Below are positions 11,989 through 23,100 of a stretch of 64,000 bases of DNA, in pieces. Location: positions 1,313,981 through 1,377,980 of the forward strand of contig JASKMD010000026.1 in assembly GCA_030144725.1 (NCBI GenBank), read 5' to 3'. The first letter of the stretch is position 1; each line of letters starts with the position of its first letter. The notes below the pieces were generated by a model. The model was not told the origin of the DNA and did no database searches. It saw nothing but the letters and a program-made list of their open reading frames with translations. The translations under genes were made by a program, and so were the position numbers. The DNA comes from Haematococcus lacustris (lineage: Eukaryota; Chlorophyta; Chlorophyceae; Chlamydomonadales; Haematococcaceae).

Positions 11989-12560
11989 ACTGCCAGGCCT
12001 GCACTTGCTAAGCATGACCGTGATGCATACATGCAAAGGGGGTATGTAGCAGGTGGCTACCACGATTGCAGCATTAGCGCATCACCGCGTGGTAGTGTTG
12101 ATCCATACAAGGGACATGTGGCGCACCACACCCTAGTATGTGGCTGGATGTGGTGAGCCTCCACTTCAGGTACCATCCGTAGTTCAGCTAGCTGTGACAC
12201 ATTGGGTGTGGATCACTGCCAGGCCTGCACTTGCTAAGCATGGCCGTGATGCATACATGCAAGGGGGGTACGTAGCAGGTGGCTACCACGTTTGCAGCAT
12301 TAGCGCATCACCGCGTGGTGGTGTTGTCCATACAAGAGGCATGTGGCGTACCACACCCTAGCATGTGGTTGGATCTGGTGAGCCTCCACTATAGGTACCA
12401 TCCGTAGTCCAGCTATAGCTGTGACACATTGGGTGTGGATCACTGCCAGGCCTGCACTTGCTAAGCATGGCCGGGATGCATACATGCGAAGGGGGTATGT
12501 AGCAGGTGGCTACCACGCTTGCGGCCTTAGCGCATCACCGCATGGTGGTGTTGTCAAGAG
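11989..12560. repeat. 225-bp tandem repeat, about 2.5 units
   Basis: CACTGCCAGGCCTGCACTTG recurs at 11989, 12214 and 12441 (periods 225 and 227). Each unit continues through ATGCATACATGCAAGGGGG, GTAGCAGGTGGCTACCACG and GCATCACCGCGTGGT. The third unit is truncated. It fills the spacer between the inverted-repeat arms. Confidence 0.9.
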
Positions 12561-13019
12561 GAGGGGCGTAGGTATCATTTGAGAAGAGTATACACGGCTA
12601 ATGACCACCACCGTTTTCGTCATTACATCTTGACCATTCACAGCTTACAAATCACGTTGTGTGGCATGGAACTGAACGGAAGCTCAGGACAACCTTTCGA
12701 CAGCTTTTGAACCATGCAACATTCTTCTACAAATGGGCTCTGACTGCACTGATGGGCTCTGACTGCTAAAACAAAACTGCACTGCCACACACCTACAGCC
12801 TGCTGCTGCTGTCCATGCACTGCTCATGCACTACAGCCTGCTGCTCTTGCTGTTGGTCATGCACCCTAACACACCTACAACCTGCTGCTTCTCATGCACT
12901 GCCGCACATGCACTGCAGCCTGCTGCTGCTGCTCATGCACTTAAGCACACCTGCAGCATGCTTCTACCTGCAGCCTGCACTGCCACACACCTGCAGGCAG
13001 GGCAGGGAAAGGCAGGGCA

Positions 13020-13625
13020 GGGCAGGGAGGGGCAACGCAAGTCGGGGAGGGGGTGGGGCAGGGCTGGGAGGGGGTGGGGCAGGCTGGAGGGGGGTGGGGC
13101 AGGCCTGGGCAGGGATGGGGTGGGGCAGGGCTGGGATGGGGTGGGGCAGGGCTGGGATGGGGTGGGGCAGGGCTGGGAGGGGAGGGGGTGGGGCAGGGCT
13201 GGAATGGGGTGGGGCAGGGCTGGGATGGGGTGGGGCAGGGCTGGGATGGGGTGGGGCAGGGCTGGGAGGGCAGGGGGTGGGGCAGGGCTGGGATGGGGTG
13301 GGGCAAGGCTGGACAGGGAGGGGAGGGGCACTGCAAGGCTGGGAGGGGGTGGGGCAGGGCTGGGATGGGGTGGGGTAGGGCTGGGAGGGGGTAGGGTAGG
13401 GCAGGGCTGGGATGGGGTGGGGCAGGGCTGGGATGGGGTGGGGCAGGGATGGGATGGGGTGGGGCAGGGCTGGGATGGGGTGGGGCAGGGCTGGGATGGG
13501 GTGGGGCAGGGCTGGGAGGGGGTGGGGCAGGGCTGGACAGGTAGGGGAGGGGCAACGCAAGGCTGGGAGGGGGTTGGGCAGGGCTGGGCAGGGAGGGGAG
13601 GGGCAACGCAAGGCTGGGAGGGGGT
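13020..13625. repeat. GGGGTGGGGCAGGGCTGGGA minisatellite, right arm
   Basis: Inverted counterpart of 10905-11540, with more regular units (GGGCTGGGATGGGGTGGGGCA). The G-rich strand is here the plus strand. Confidence 0.9.
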
Positions 13626-13765
13626 GGGCTTGCTCTGCTCCTTTTGGATTTTGCATTCTCTCTTCAGCTGCTCAAGACGCTTCTTGCCAGTGTTGCTCTT
13701 GTCAGCCAATGTCACCTGCACATTCACCAGCAAGCTCATGTTGTTGCCCTTGCCGCTGCTGGCGC

Positions 13766-13972
13766 TCATGCTGTTGCTCTTGCCGCTGCTCCCCGTTGCT
13801 CCTCTTGTTCCTGCTCGGGCTGGTGCTCGTCCGACTTCTGCTTTGTGGTACGCTGCGTTGGGGATTTCGCGCGCGGTCCCGTCCTGGGTGCTGGCGTGTC
13901 TGTTCCTGGGCAAACTGGCGCCCCGCTGACAGTGGTTCGGCCTCTAAGAACGGAGCTAGCGATTTCGGACAT
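13766..13972 (-). CDS. Unknown ORF in right inverted-repeat arm
   Basis: Paralogue of the ORF at 10510-10815: MSEIASSVLRGRTTVSGAP is identical, and the following CPGTDTPAPRTG and TTKQKSDEHQPEQEQEEQR segments are nearly so. It is shorter (68 residues) because a deletion replaces the Gln/Glu-rich tail with GAAARATA and a stop. Function unknown. Confidence 0.35.
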   Translation of the reverse strand: MSEIASSVLRGRTTVSGAPVCPGTDTPAPRTGPRAKSPTQRTTKQKSDEHQPEQEQEEQRGAAARATA

Positions 13973-14069
13973 TGTACCTGCAGCGTGCAAGCCATCTACA
14001 ACCGCCAGCCACAACCGCTGCTTGGCTGTGCGGCGTTCGCACTTACTGGCCCAGCTTGGCGTGCGCAAA

Positions 14070-14569
14070 NNNNNNNNNNNNNNNNNNNNNNNNNNNNNNN
14101 NNNNNNNNNNNNNNNNNNNNNNNNNNNNNNNNNNNNNNNNNNNNNNNNNNNNNNNNNNNNNNNNNNNNNNNNNNNNNNNNNNNNNNNNNNNNNNNNNNNN
14201 NNNNNNNNNNNNNNNNNNNNNNNNNNNNNNNNNNNNNNNNNNNNNNNNNNNNNNNNNNNNNNNNNNNNNNNNNNNNNNNNNNNNNNNNNNNNNNNNNNNN
14301 NNNNNNNNNNNNNNNNNNNNNNNNNNNNNNNNNNNNNNNNNNNNNNNNNNNNNNNNNNNNNNNNNNNNNNNNNNNNNNNNNNNNNNNNNNNNNNNNNNNN
14401 NNNNNNNNNNNNNNNNNNNNNNNNNNNNNNNNNNNNNNNNNNNNNNNNNNNNNNNNNNNNNNNNNNNNNNNNNNNNNNNNNNNNNNNNNNNNNNNNNNNN
14501 NNNNNNNNNNNNNNNNNNNNNNNNNNNNNNNNNNNNNNNNNNNNNNNNNNNNNNNNNNNNNNNNNNNNN
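14070..14569. other. Assembly gap (500 N)
   Basis: Exactly 500 N, a conventional placeholder, so the true length is unknown. It is bounded by the inverted-repeat arm on one side and a CCCCT array on the other, both likely causes of the break. Confidence 0.99.
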
Positions 14570-14645
14570 CCCTCCCCTCCCCTCCCCTCCCCTCCCCTCC
14601 CCTCCCCTCCCCTCCCCTCCCCTCCCCTCCCCTCCCCTCCCCTCC
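14570..14645. repeat. (CCCCT)n microsatellite at gap edge
   Basis: About 15 perfect CCCCT units starting at the first base after the gap; the array probably extends into it. Confidence 0.95.
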
Positions 14646-15498
14646 CTCTCCCTTCCCCTGCAGGTGTGTGGCAGTTGTGGAAGGGCGCGAACAGTTAGGA
14701 GTCAGCTGATCTCTCTACCCTACCTTGCAGCCAAGAGCAGCAGCCAAGTGCAGCCAGGAGCCAACAAGCAGCCAAGGAACGCAGCCTAGAGACGCAGCCA
14801 GGAGTCGTAGCTTGGAGGCGAAAATGCATGTCCTTGTTTGTTGATCACAAGCATGCCCCTTGCTTGCTGCAGGTCTAACAGTCACACTCCAACCCCTTGG
14901 CCCCTTTACCCTAACCCTACCCCTATCCCATCACCAACACCTCCAAGTCTCCTACACCCCCACTTCCCCCCTCCCCCTCACTTTCCCCCGACATCGAAGT
15001 CCCTTCCCTACCCTACCCAGCAGCCAGGAGGAAGCCCCCTCTTGTCCCTCTTCTCCCCGCACAATCTCCCTAACCCCTCTAAGAAGTGGCTAACCACCTG
15101 CCGGTAAGTAGCTGACGCCCAGCCCAGCCCAGCTGGCCTCCTGCCCCTTGGCCTCTTCCTCCGTCCCTCTCCTGTCCCAGCACCACCACCTCCAAGTCTG
15201 CAACCCCGTCTTCCCCCAACCCCAGCGGGCAGCCTGGAGCAGGCAGCCTGGAGCTAGCACTAGTAGTAGCAGCCAACACAGCCATCACTAGCCATGCCAA
15301 GTCATTCACCCCACCCGCCTCTCTCACTCACGCGCCTCCTCCATACTAGTAACATACACTACCCACCCAGGTCACAAACGTACACTACAACATTGACTAG
15401 AAATTGTTGCAATACCATGGCTGTAGTGCTTTGCATGGGTGCAAGACATGCGGCATGGCTGACTGCATGGCATGGCATGTTTGTTTCTTGCAGGTCAC
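14646..15498. other. Gene-poor stretch
   Basis: Includes a short imperfect GCAGCCAAGAGCAGCAGCC-type repeat (about 14727-14810) and pyrimidine-rich sequence. No exon chain or family motif recognised. Confidence 0.35.
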
Positions 15499-15594
15499 CT
15501 CCTTGTTCTTGTCTGGGTTCCAACCCACCCCTTCAGCATTGGCACAGATGAAGCCCAGCCAACAGCGGAATATAACTGAGCCCACAGGGCGCAC
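15499..15594 (-). other. Orphan 96-nt exon-like segment
   Basis: Bounded by CAG at its 5' side and GTGACC at its 3' side, it is 32 codons in phase 0-0 and reads VRPVGSVIFRCWLGFICANA then EGVGWNPDKNKE. The composition is protein-like and hydrophobic in the middle. I do not recognise it and found no neighbouring exons in phase. It could be an exon of a gene broken by the repeats around it. Confidence 0.3.
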
Positions 15595-15714
15595 CTGATA
15601 AGTACGAGGGCAGGCTTGGTGGCATAACTTTGGTGGCATAACATCTTGTGCTCTGGCCGTGGGCCAGTGTAACATCGATGAGTTTCCTGCATCGATCCCC
15701 CATCGAATCGATGG

Positions 15715-15800
15715 ATGGAGCCGACTCGAAACATGCCTCGGACATGCCCCGAACATGCCTAAAACATGCCTCGAACATGCCTCGAAGTCACACAAATCGA
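15715..15800. repeat. Short degenerate tandem repeat
   Basis: Five or six units of the type CGAACATGCCT in tandem, flanked on both sides by CCCCATCGAATCGA words. Confidence 0.6.
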
Positions 15801-16050
15801 TACCCCCATCGAATCGACAGCTTACCCCATCGAAAGACTGGGCCGATATCAGTCGGCGTCGATCCCCCTATTCGGTCCGCAATCGAGGCGGGATCGGCGG
15901 GGGGGAAAATGTCCGACGTATCAACAGGGCTGCAAGCTGGTCACCGACCAGCTGCCTAAGACCAGGCAGAGGTTGCACCGGACTGCAGAGATCAGGCGGG
16001 GCAGTGGTCGCTGGGCCGCAACCAGGGCCTGCAGCTGATCACTGACCCGG

Positions 16051-16269
16051 TTATATCAGACCCACGACATGCTGCATTTTACCCTGTCTGTTTACCCACC
16101 GGCCTGGCTGTGGTGCTAGGGAGCTGGGTTTGGCTGCCTTGCTCTTGGCCTTGCCTTTGCCCTTGATGTGTTGGGTGGGCTCAGCTGCCTGCTCAGCCTT
16201 GGTGCACTTGGCTGGCGGGGGAGTGCTAGGCCCGGGTCCTGGGGCTGCTGGCTGTGTCCAGCTTGTCAC
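16051..16269 (-). pseudogene. TnpB/Fanzor-like C-terminal region relic (Lys-rich linker)
   Basis: A minus-strand frame has TKAEQAAEPTQHIKGKGKAK, then SKAAKPSSLAPQPGRWVNRQ. A Lys/Ala-rich linker followed by 'PQPGRW-(V/L)-x-R' leads into the RuvC-III block (DRDxNAALN) in green-algal TnpB/Fanzor-like ORFs. Here the block itself has decayed (NRQGKMQHVV), so the assignment is by context. It is reinforced by the clearer copy at 41298-41395. Confidence 0.35.
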
Positions 16270-16468
16270 ACCATGCAGCTGAGAGCCTTGTTAGGGAGTT
16301 CAATGATCATCAGGATGGAACATGCCACCGGGGTGGAGCTTGTAGCTGTTGAAGGAGTCAAGCCGGTAGCCACAGCCAAACAGGTGTTTAACATTTACAA
16401 AACTAACAAAACTATCAAACTATCTAACACTTCGTAGTATTTGTGATGGCTTCACGTTCTTGTTTTCT

Positions 16469-16909
16469 ATGGCTAAAACAAAAAGACGAACCGTGCCTGA
16501 GCTAGTGCCGAAGGACCCAGATAATGACACTTTAGACCGCGACGAGGCACTAGAGCCAGACCTCACCGAAGCGGAGCGCAATAGAAAGGCTTCCGGAGAG
16601 GCCCGCGCTGCCCGCAATAGGGACAAGACACATTACGGCAGGAAGTGTAAACTAGCCCACCTCATCGACCACCTCCCGCAAGAGCTTTGGGATGCCTGTC
16701 TGGCTGACGCTGTGTGGCCACGATTGAAGGCCTGCAGCGAGCGGACGGTGCTCGCCAGCCTGCTGTTTGGCTTCCTCGTGCGCTGCTTGTTTACCATTCA
16801 CGTAGCCGACCCGCTCGACCTGCACGGCCAGCCCGTGTACATAGCCATCCCAGCCTCCCAGGCAGCCATCCCGGACCTGAGCTGCAGGAAGAAGTGTGGG
16901 CTGACCTGA
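16469..16909 (+). CDS. Unknown 146-residue ORF, possible N-terminal module of a TnpB/Fanzor-like element
   Basis: Begins MAKTKRRTVPELVPKDPDND (ATG at 16469) with a basic/acidic N-terminus. A structured part follows: LIDHLPQELWDACLADAVWP, then CSERTVLASLLFGFLVRCLF. A second, shortened and frameshifted copy lies at 40430-40620, where a RuvC-III-like fragment follows 0.7 kb downstream on the same strand. Shared upstream sequence (CCACAGCCAAACAGG and AACATTTACAAAACTA) starts about 100 bp before the ATG in both. This shows a dispersed element. The link to TnpB/Fanzor is inference from the second locus. Confidence 0.4.
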   Translation: MAKTKRRTVPELVPKDPDNDTLDRDEALEPDLTEAERNRKASGEARAARNRDKTHYGRKCKLAHLIDHLPQELWDACLADAVWPRLKACSERTVLASLLFGFLVRCLFTIHVADPLDLHGQPVYIAIPASQAAIPDLSCRKKCGLT

Positions 16910-17025
16910 GCTGACCTGAGCTGACCTGAGCTGACCTGAGCTGGACCTGAGCAGGACGGCCTGTTAAATTTCTATCTATATATCTGACCTATCTATCTAT
17001 CTGACCTTTCTATCTATCTGACCTA
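16903..17025. repeat. CTGACCTGAG decamer repeat and TATC microsatellite
   Basis: Four to five units of GCTGACCTGA (16903-16950) are followed by ATCTATCTATCTGACC words. The AT-rich CTATATATCTG at about 16976 lies 160 bp upstream of the TSPO start and could act as a TATA element, but it sits in the microsatellite. Confidence 0.6.
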
Positions 17026-17134
17026 GATGGAGGCATCATAATCGGATGATATTGTCCTCTTTTTCATAGTTTGTTCCCTCATCACACTTGTTAGTCCCTC
17101 CTTGCCTCGCCTCAACTCACATCTGTACAGAAGT

Positions 17135-19558
17135 ATGAAACGCGACGATGCACTGGCATTGGTGAGTGCGACCAGCATCCGTCTCTGTGGTATGCAGCAG
17201 CGACCCTCGATAGTGTCCGTCCGCAGGCAGTCGCCATTGGTGGCCCGCTTGCGGGCGGCCAGTTGGCCTCGCTTATTGGGTTTAAGTCGATATTCGGCTG
17301 GTGGGTTTGCGGCAATGGTGCTGCTAACGCCCACCTTAGATCCTTGTTCCGACAGAGTTTTTGCAGCCGTCCTGAGCACGCATTAGGGTTCATGTCGGAG
17401 TTGCTGCACAGCTGCACAGATCAAGGTCCTAGTCACGTTCCGCACTGCGACACTGACGTCGCATATCAAATGCTGGCGGCAGCGTGCAGCCGTTGGCGTG
17501 CCGCCCGCTTAAGAACACCATTCTATCGTGACGTGGCTGCGTCTGTCGAATTTCGACATGTAGGTACAAGCGGTTGAAAAAGCCAAGCTGGAACCCGCCC
17601 AACTGGATGTTTGGCGCAGGTGACTGCAATCTCGCTCCTGCTGTGTGGCGCTGGCAACCCCTAGGGTGTACCTGAGGTCATTGATGTCCACAGCTGCCAC
17701 TCAGCCCAGGGGGTGAGCTGCGTGCCCTGCCTGCTGCTGCCTGCAGTGTGGCCCCTGCTGTACACCAGCCAGGGCGTGGCCTCCTGGCTTGTGTGGAGAA
17801 ACAAAGGTGGGGCAGCTACACAGTCTTGTATTTCCTTGGTAATGTGGTAAAGAACTTTGTAAACCTTGCGTGAATGTCCTCGCCACTTGTCTTCTATAGC
17901 CTTGGAGCCAGTAGGGGGCGGGCGTCTGTATCAGATGCTGCGTCGGTCCTGCAGTGGGTGCTGCTGCTGTGCATGAGTACAGAAACACTGCTGTCTGCAG
18001 CTGGTTGTGGTGAAGGTGTGGCTAGAACAGTCATGTAGGCCAGCTTGGCGATTCTGATGCGTTGCGGTGCCCTGCTGCCATGCATCTGTAGCTGTGGGAG
18101 TACTGCCTGCACCAGCTGGTGTCGCCTGCCCGCCTGGGTCACACCGTGACCTGGGTGTCTGTTCTACACAGCATGTACAACAATGCAGTAATTGGGTATC
18201 GACAACACGCAATGCCCCAGCTGCCCCTCTGCCTGTCAATGACACTGAGCGGCTGCATGTGCCTTCCTCAAGACCCAGTTGCAGCCAAGCCGGCAGGCAG
18301 CAAAGAGGTGGTGCTTGCCTGTGCAGGGGCAGACCGCAAGCTGCCCCTGGCCCTGTACGGGGCACAGCTGGCCCTGAACTTCGCCTGGCAGCCCCTCATG
18401 TTTAAGGTGGGTGCTGGCTGCCCAGGCTGCTAGAGGTTAGGCTGCTGCTGGTGGCTGCGCCCCCGCGACCCTTGCTGCCTGCTGCCTGCCGTCCAGCCAC
18501 TGCCTGGGCATACTGCTGCCCAGCCCAGCTGCGACTACTCTGCCTCCTGCCTGCTGTTGAGCCACCACCCTAGCAAATCGCTGCTCAGCTCAGCTGATGC
18601 TGCCCTGGCTGCCAGATGCTGCTGCCTGCTGCCCGGCCCCTGGCTGCAGGCCCACCGACCTGACCTAGCTCTGGTGGACTCCACAGGTGCGCCTCACTGG
18701 CCCCACCCCAGCTGCTGACTGCCCACCCCTCATGACTGCAGCCCCTGCCTGGCAGCCTGCTGCCTCATCCAACACCTATGCCCTAGCAGCCCCTGCAGCA
18801 CTTCAACCCCTGCCTGTTTTGCCTGTCAACCTGGTGTGCCCTGTCAAGTCCTGCCGGGCACAAGCCTCCACACCTCGCTGGTCTCACTCCAATCAATCAT
18901 CTGTGGCACCTGTCATGGTCAGCCACCTGCCTGCCTGCCTACCTGCAGCTATGTTGGGCCTAGCCACCGCAGCCACTGTGGCCATGTCCAAGGCAGCGGG
19001 GGACAAGAAGGCAGCAGTGGTTGGGCTCATGTCCCCCTACCTAGCCTGGATCACCTTTGCAACAGCCCTGAACGCGAGGATCTGGAAGGATAACCCAAAC
19101 GTAGGTGGCCCCTCTCTGCCTATGTCACTGTGGCTGTGTGGCCACCCTCAATGCCCTTGTCATCTCATATGTGTGGGTTTAGGCACTGCAGCAGCAGCAG
19201 TGGGGCAGAAGGGGTGACAGGAGCGGCAACAGCAGCTTGGTGGTTGCCTTGTGTACGTGTTTCACAGCCATCACCCATTCCAAGCCTGCAGCAACAGCAG
19301 CAGGCTGTCACCATCATTATCATTGCCATCATCAATACATGGCATTCGCCGATAAGTGATTTGTTGGATACAACAGGCAGTGAGTGAGGGGTGGGATGAG
19401 GGGTGTGAGGTGAGGTGTGTGGTGTGTGACCGCAGGCTCAGGACATTGACGACACGCCAGTGGACCCACCTGGTGAGCCCACTACTGCAGCCAAGGTCAT
19501 GGACGCGGTCGTGGCCACCACTACCAAGGCAACCAAAGACCTGCTTGGCTACAAGTAG
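17135..19558 (+). CDS. TSPO: TSPO/MBR family membrane protein (translocator protein)
   Basis: Exons 17135-17161, 17227-17300, 17564-17619, 17747-17806, 18285-18406, 18949-19100 and 19436-19558 (stop 19556-19558). Family marks in order: AVAIGGPLAGGQLASLIGF (first helix); WYKRLKKPSWNPPNWMFGA, the diagnostic 'K-P-S-W-x-P-P' loop; VWPLLYTSQGVASWLVWR (second helix); LPLALYGAQLALNFAWQPLM (third helix); LGLATAATVAMSKAA (fourth helix); SPYLAWITFATALNARIW (fifth helix). The acidic/Thr-rich tail ends LLGYK. TSPO proteins are five-helix membrane proteins that bind tetrapyrroles and sterols in mitochondrial or ER membranes. Phases agree everywhere except between 18406 (phase 0) and 18949 (needs one base), so a small exon of 3n+1 nt is missing from my model. 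TGTAA at 19928-19932 may be the poly(A) signal. Confidence 0.87.
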
Positions 19559-20146
19559 CGGCATGCCTGAAAGGCTTGCACACTGCGCCTACCTGCATGC
19601 GACACATGGCTGCGGTGTGCAGTACGGTGTGCAGTGCGTGTGCGGTGTGAGTGGACGACGTAGTGCACTTGGCGCCTGGCGCCTCCTTCAAGGCAGAGGT
19701 TGTTTTATGTAGTTTACACGCGGCATGTAGCTCTGCAACAGTTGACCTGACCCTGATGCGAGTGGTGGGTCGTGGCGCCGTAATACTGATGGAGGCAATG
19801 GAGGCACTAACCCTAGCAGTTTGAGCAACAGCCTGCTGAGTTGCCTCGAGAATCGGAGTCGAGGCGGAAACTACCGATTAAACTATCGAGGCGTTGCTGC
19901 TGCTGCTACCATGTGCTTACCACCCGCTGTAAACTCATCGCTATGTGTGACTGATGGTAAGATGGCAAGTGACAGGAATGGGGCACGACAGGAATAGCAA
20001 AACCTCCACTACAGCCGTGGCGACGACACACGTTGCATCGATAGAAACATAAGTCGGTTTAATACATACCTATCCTTGACATACAAAAACATCCCGTCCC
20101 CGCCCCGTCCTGCCCTGGGTCGGACCGGGTGCCACGATCACACGTA
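19559..20146. other. Convergent intergenic region
   Basis: Lies between the 3' ends of TSPO (+) and isocitrate dehydrogenase (-). It holds the 3' UTRs and no other recognisable gene. TGTAA at 19928 is in the TSPO orientation. Confidence 0.5.
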
Positions 20147-23100
20147 TCACAGGTTCTTGATGACTGCACGGGTCAGGGTGGCGTTGCTGCCGGTGCCGCC
20201 CACGTCCGGTGTCAGCACGGACTTGTCGCCAGAAGCATACACCTGCAATTGAAGCCATCGCCGCGAGCCCATCTTACAGCAGAACCTGCTGTCTGCCCAA
20301 TGCCATCATTCCAGCCGCGCAAGAGCTTCAGCAGCTGAGGCCCCAATGAGGTACCCAGCACTGACCACCCGCCCTGACCTGACCCCATTTGACCTGAGCT
20401 GCTGCCCTTTGGCTCAGTCCCTGCGCTGCCCCTCCCTTTCCCCACAGCCCCCTCTGACAGTACGCTGGACACGCATGCGGCCCCTTCCTACCTACCTGCC
20501 TACTCCCTCACCTGCTGGAGCTGACCTACAAGGTCAGGGAGTACCAACTAACCCTAATCCCAACCCTCCGACTTCCAGCACATCGGGGTGGACAGCGGCC
20601 AGGTGTTTGCAGCAGTGAAGGACAGCGGCAGGGGGCGCGCGGTGCACCTGCCAGGCTGCCTCGTGGTGTAGGAGTTGCTTACCTTGAGCACGGCCTCTTC
20701 TAGCCGCGCGCTGAAGCTGTGCAGTTTGAGGTAGCGCAGCATCATGGAGGTGCTCAGCAAGGTGGCGGTGGGGTTGGCCAGGCCCTTGCCGGCGAGGTCC
20801 TTGCTCACATGGCGGGCGCCCTGGAGGTAGTGGGCAGTGGCGGACCAGGTGAGGCGATGACGACGATGACGACAGACGACCGTTGATGATAATGACGATG
20901 ATGATGATAATGACGATGATGATGATAATGACGATGATGATGATGATGATGGTCATGATGCCGGTGCTGATGACACGCGGCAGTAATTATCAAAAAGCAG
21001 AGCCAGGGATTTCCACCTGTTCAAAGAGGGCGACGCCCTCGCCCACATTCCCGCCTGGGGTCACGCCCGCCCCCCCACACAGTCCTGCTGCGATGTTGCC
21101 GACGAGGTTGCCGTATAGATTGGGGGTAACCTGCACCACATCACACCACCGCTGGTCTGTGGTTACACCAATGTGGTCGATGTGGCACACCCACACATAT
21201 GACGCGCCTGTTGCAACGACAGACCCCAGTTCCCAGCTATCCCAGCTATTGCAGGTGCCAACACCCCAATGGCCACCTGGTCGAGTTCAATGTGGTGAGC
21301 AGCTGCCAGCCATTGCAGCAGAGGTCAGCCAAGAGTGCGACCAAACTGCCTGACAGTGACAACGCCCTCCACTGCAGGCCCAGCCACTAACACCGAGGAT
21401 GCACACCATGAGGACACTACATACAGACTAGACAGGGTGTACATGCTGAGTCAAACCTTTCAGCCGGCTGTCCTTGACCCCCTAGGTGTCGCCCTGCCCT
21501 AGCCTCTTCGCCCCCCTCCCCACACCCCTCCTCTCCTCCCCCGCCCCTGCCTACCCTCTGCCTCTTCCCACATGCCCCTACCGCCTTTCCCCTCACCCAC
21601 CCCACCCCTCCTCCACCTGCCTGCAGCCCGCCTGCTCACCATTACATCAAACTGCTCCGGCTTTCCAACCAGCTGCATGCAGGTGTTGTCCACAATCATC
21701 TCCTGGACAGCAGCAGCAGCAGCAGCGGCGGTGGTGGTGGCAGCATCAGCATCAGCGGCAGCAGCAGCAGCAGTATGGCGGCAGCAGCAGCGGCGGCACT
21801 TGAGGAGCTTGAGGTGAAGCTGTATCTAAAACATTCCGGAGAATGGATAGGGTGGAGGACCATGGCGTAGAGTTAGCTCGCAAACAATGCACAACAGGGG
21901 CTGTGGGTATTTTGAGCAGTGTGTGCACGGGGTAAGAGGAGGGCAGGAGGGGTCCGCAGGGGGCATGGCAGGGTGTGCACAGTGCGCCTGGCTGGTTGCA
22001 CAACCGCTCTGATGGTGCTGTTGGTCAGTGGCAACACCCACCTCGAACTTAATGGTAGGGAATTGAGCCGCCACCTCCCGGCATGCCTGTGGCAGAGTCA
22101 GTGATCAGGGCCAGGGTCAGGGGTCAGGGGTCAGGGGTCAGGGTCAGGGGTCAGGGGTCAGGGGTCAGGGTCAGGGTCAGGGTCAGGGTCAGGGTCAGGG
22201 TCAGGGTCAGGGTCAGGGTCAGGGTCAGGGTCAGGGTCAGGGTCAGGGTCAGGGTCAGGGTCAGGGTCAGGGTCAGGGTCAGGGTCAGGGTCAGGGTCAG
22301 GGTCAGGGTCAGGGTCAGGGTCAGGGTCAGGGTCAGGGTCAGGGTCAGGGTCAGGGTCAGGGTCAGGGTCAGGGTCAGGGTCAGGGTCAGGGTCAGGGTC
22401 AGGGTCAGGGTCAGGGTCAGGGTCAGGGTCAGGGTCAGGGTCAGGGTCAGGGTCAGGGTCAGGGTCAGGGTCAGGGTCAGGGTCAGGGTCAGGGTCAGGG
22501 TCACATGGCAGCTGCACATGCACATGCACATGGCAGCCTGCATGCCCTATGGGGCTGGCGTCCTGCCCTCCCCTGACCTCCCTGACCTTGAGGAAAAGGC
22601 CGTCAGACATCTTCATGATGTTGGCCTTGTGCACCGCAGTGACCTGCGTGACAGCAGGCCAGGGGCAGGGGCAGAGGGCAGGGGTAGGGGCAGGGCCAGC
22701 GCAGAGGGCAGGGCAGGGGCAGGGGCAGGTGACAAGGAATGTCGCCTGGTGCCCTTCTGCCCTGCTGCAGGGTCAGCCCTTCACCGCCCACCTTCCTCCT
22801 GTTGTTCAGCAGTGCGTACTCAAACGCATACTGTGCAGTGCGGTAGCTCTTGTCGTAGGTGATCACCTGCAGGCCAGCCAGGGCACTGCGCCACATCCTC
22901 GCGCCTGCTGCGGGGCTACTGCTGCAGGGAGCATGTCTTGACATGCCGCTGGTGCATGCCTCAACATGATGCTGGCTGGGTGGGTGGTGCAGCATGATGC
23001 CGCCATGCTACAGTGTGATCAGCATCGGCTGAGGCCACAGCCAGGAGTAACATGGGCTGACGCATGCAGTGTGCGGGAGACGTACAGCGGTGGCTCTGAC

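Larger units (their letters stand above)
12815..14069. repeat. Right arm of the long inverted repeat
   Basis: Reverse complement of 10412-11690 with divergence. It runs directly into the N gap, so its outer end may be missing. Confidence 0.85.

Noticed and set aside
22102..22502. GGGTCA array as interstitial telomere
   Set aside because: The unit is not a known telomere repeat (green algae use TTTTAGGG or TTTAGGG types) and it sits cleanly in one intron.
22083..22862. Long ORFs of Arg-Val, Asp-Pro or Leu-Thr repeats
   Set aside because: Produced in every frame by the GGGTCA array inside an isocitrate dehydrogenase intron.
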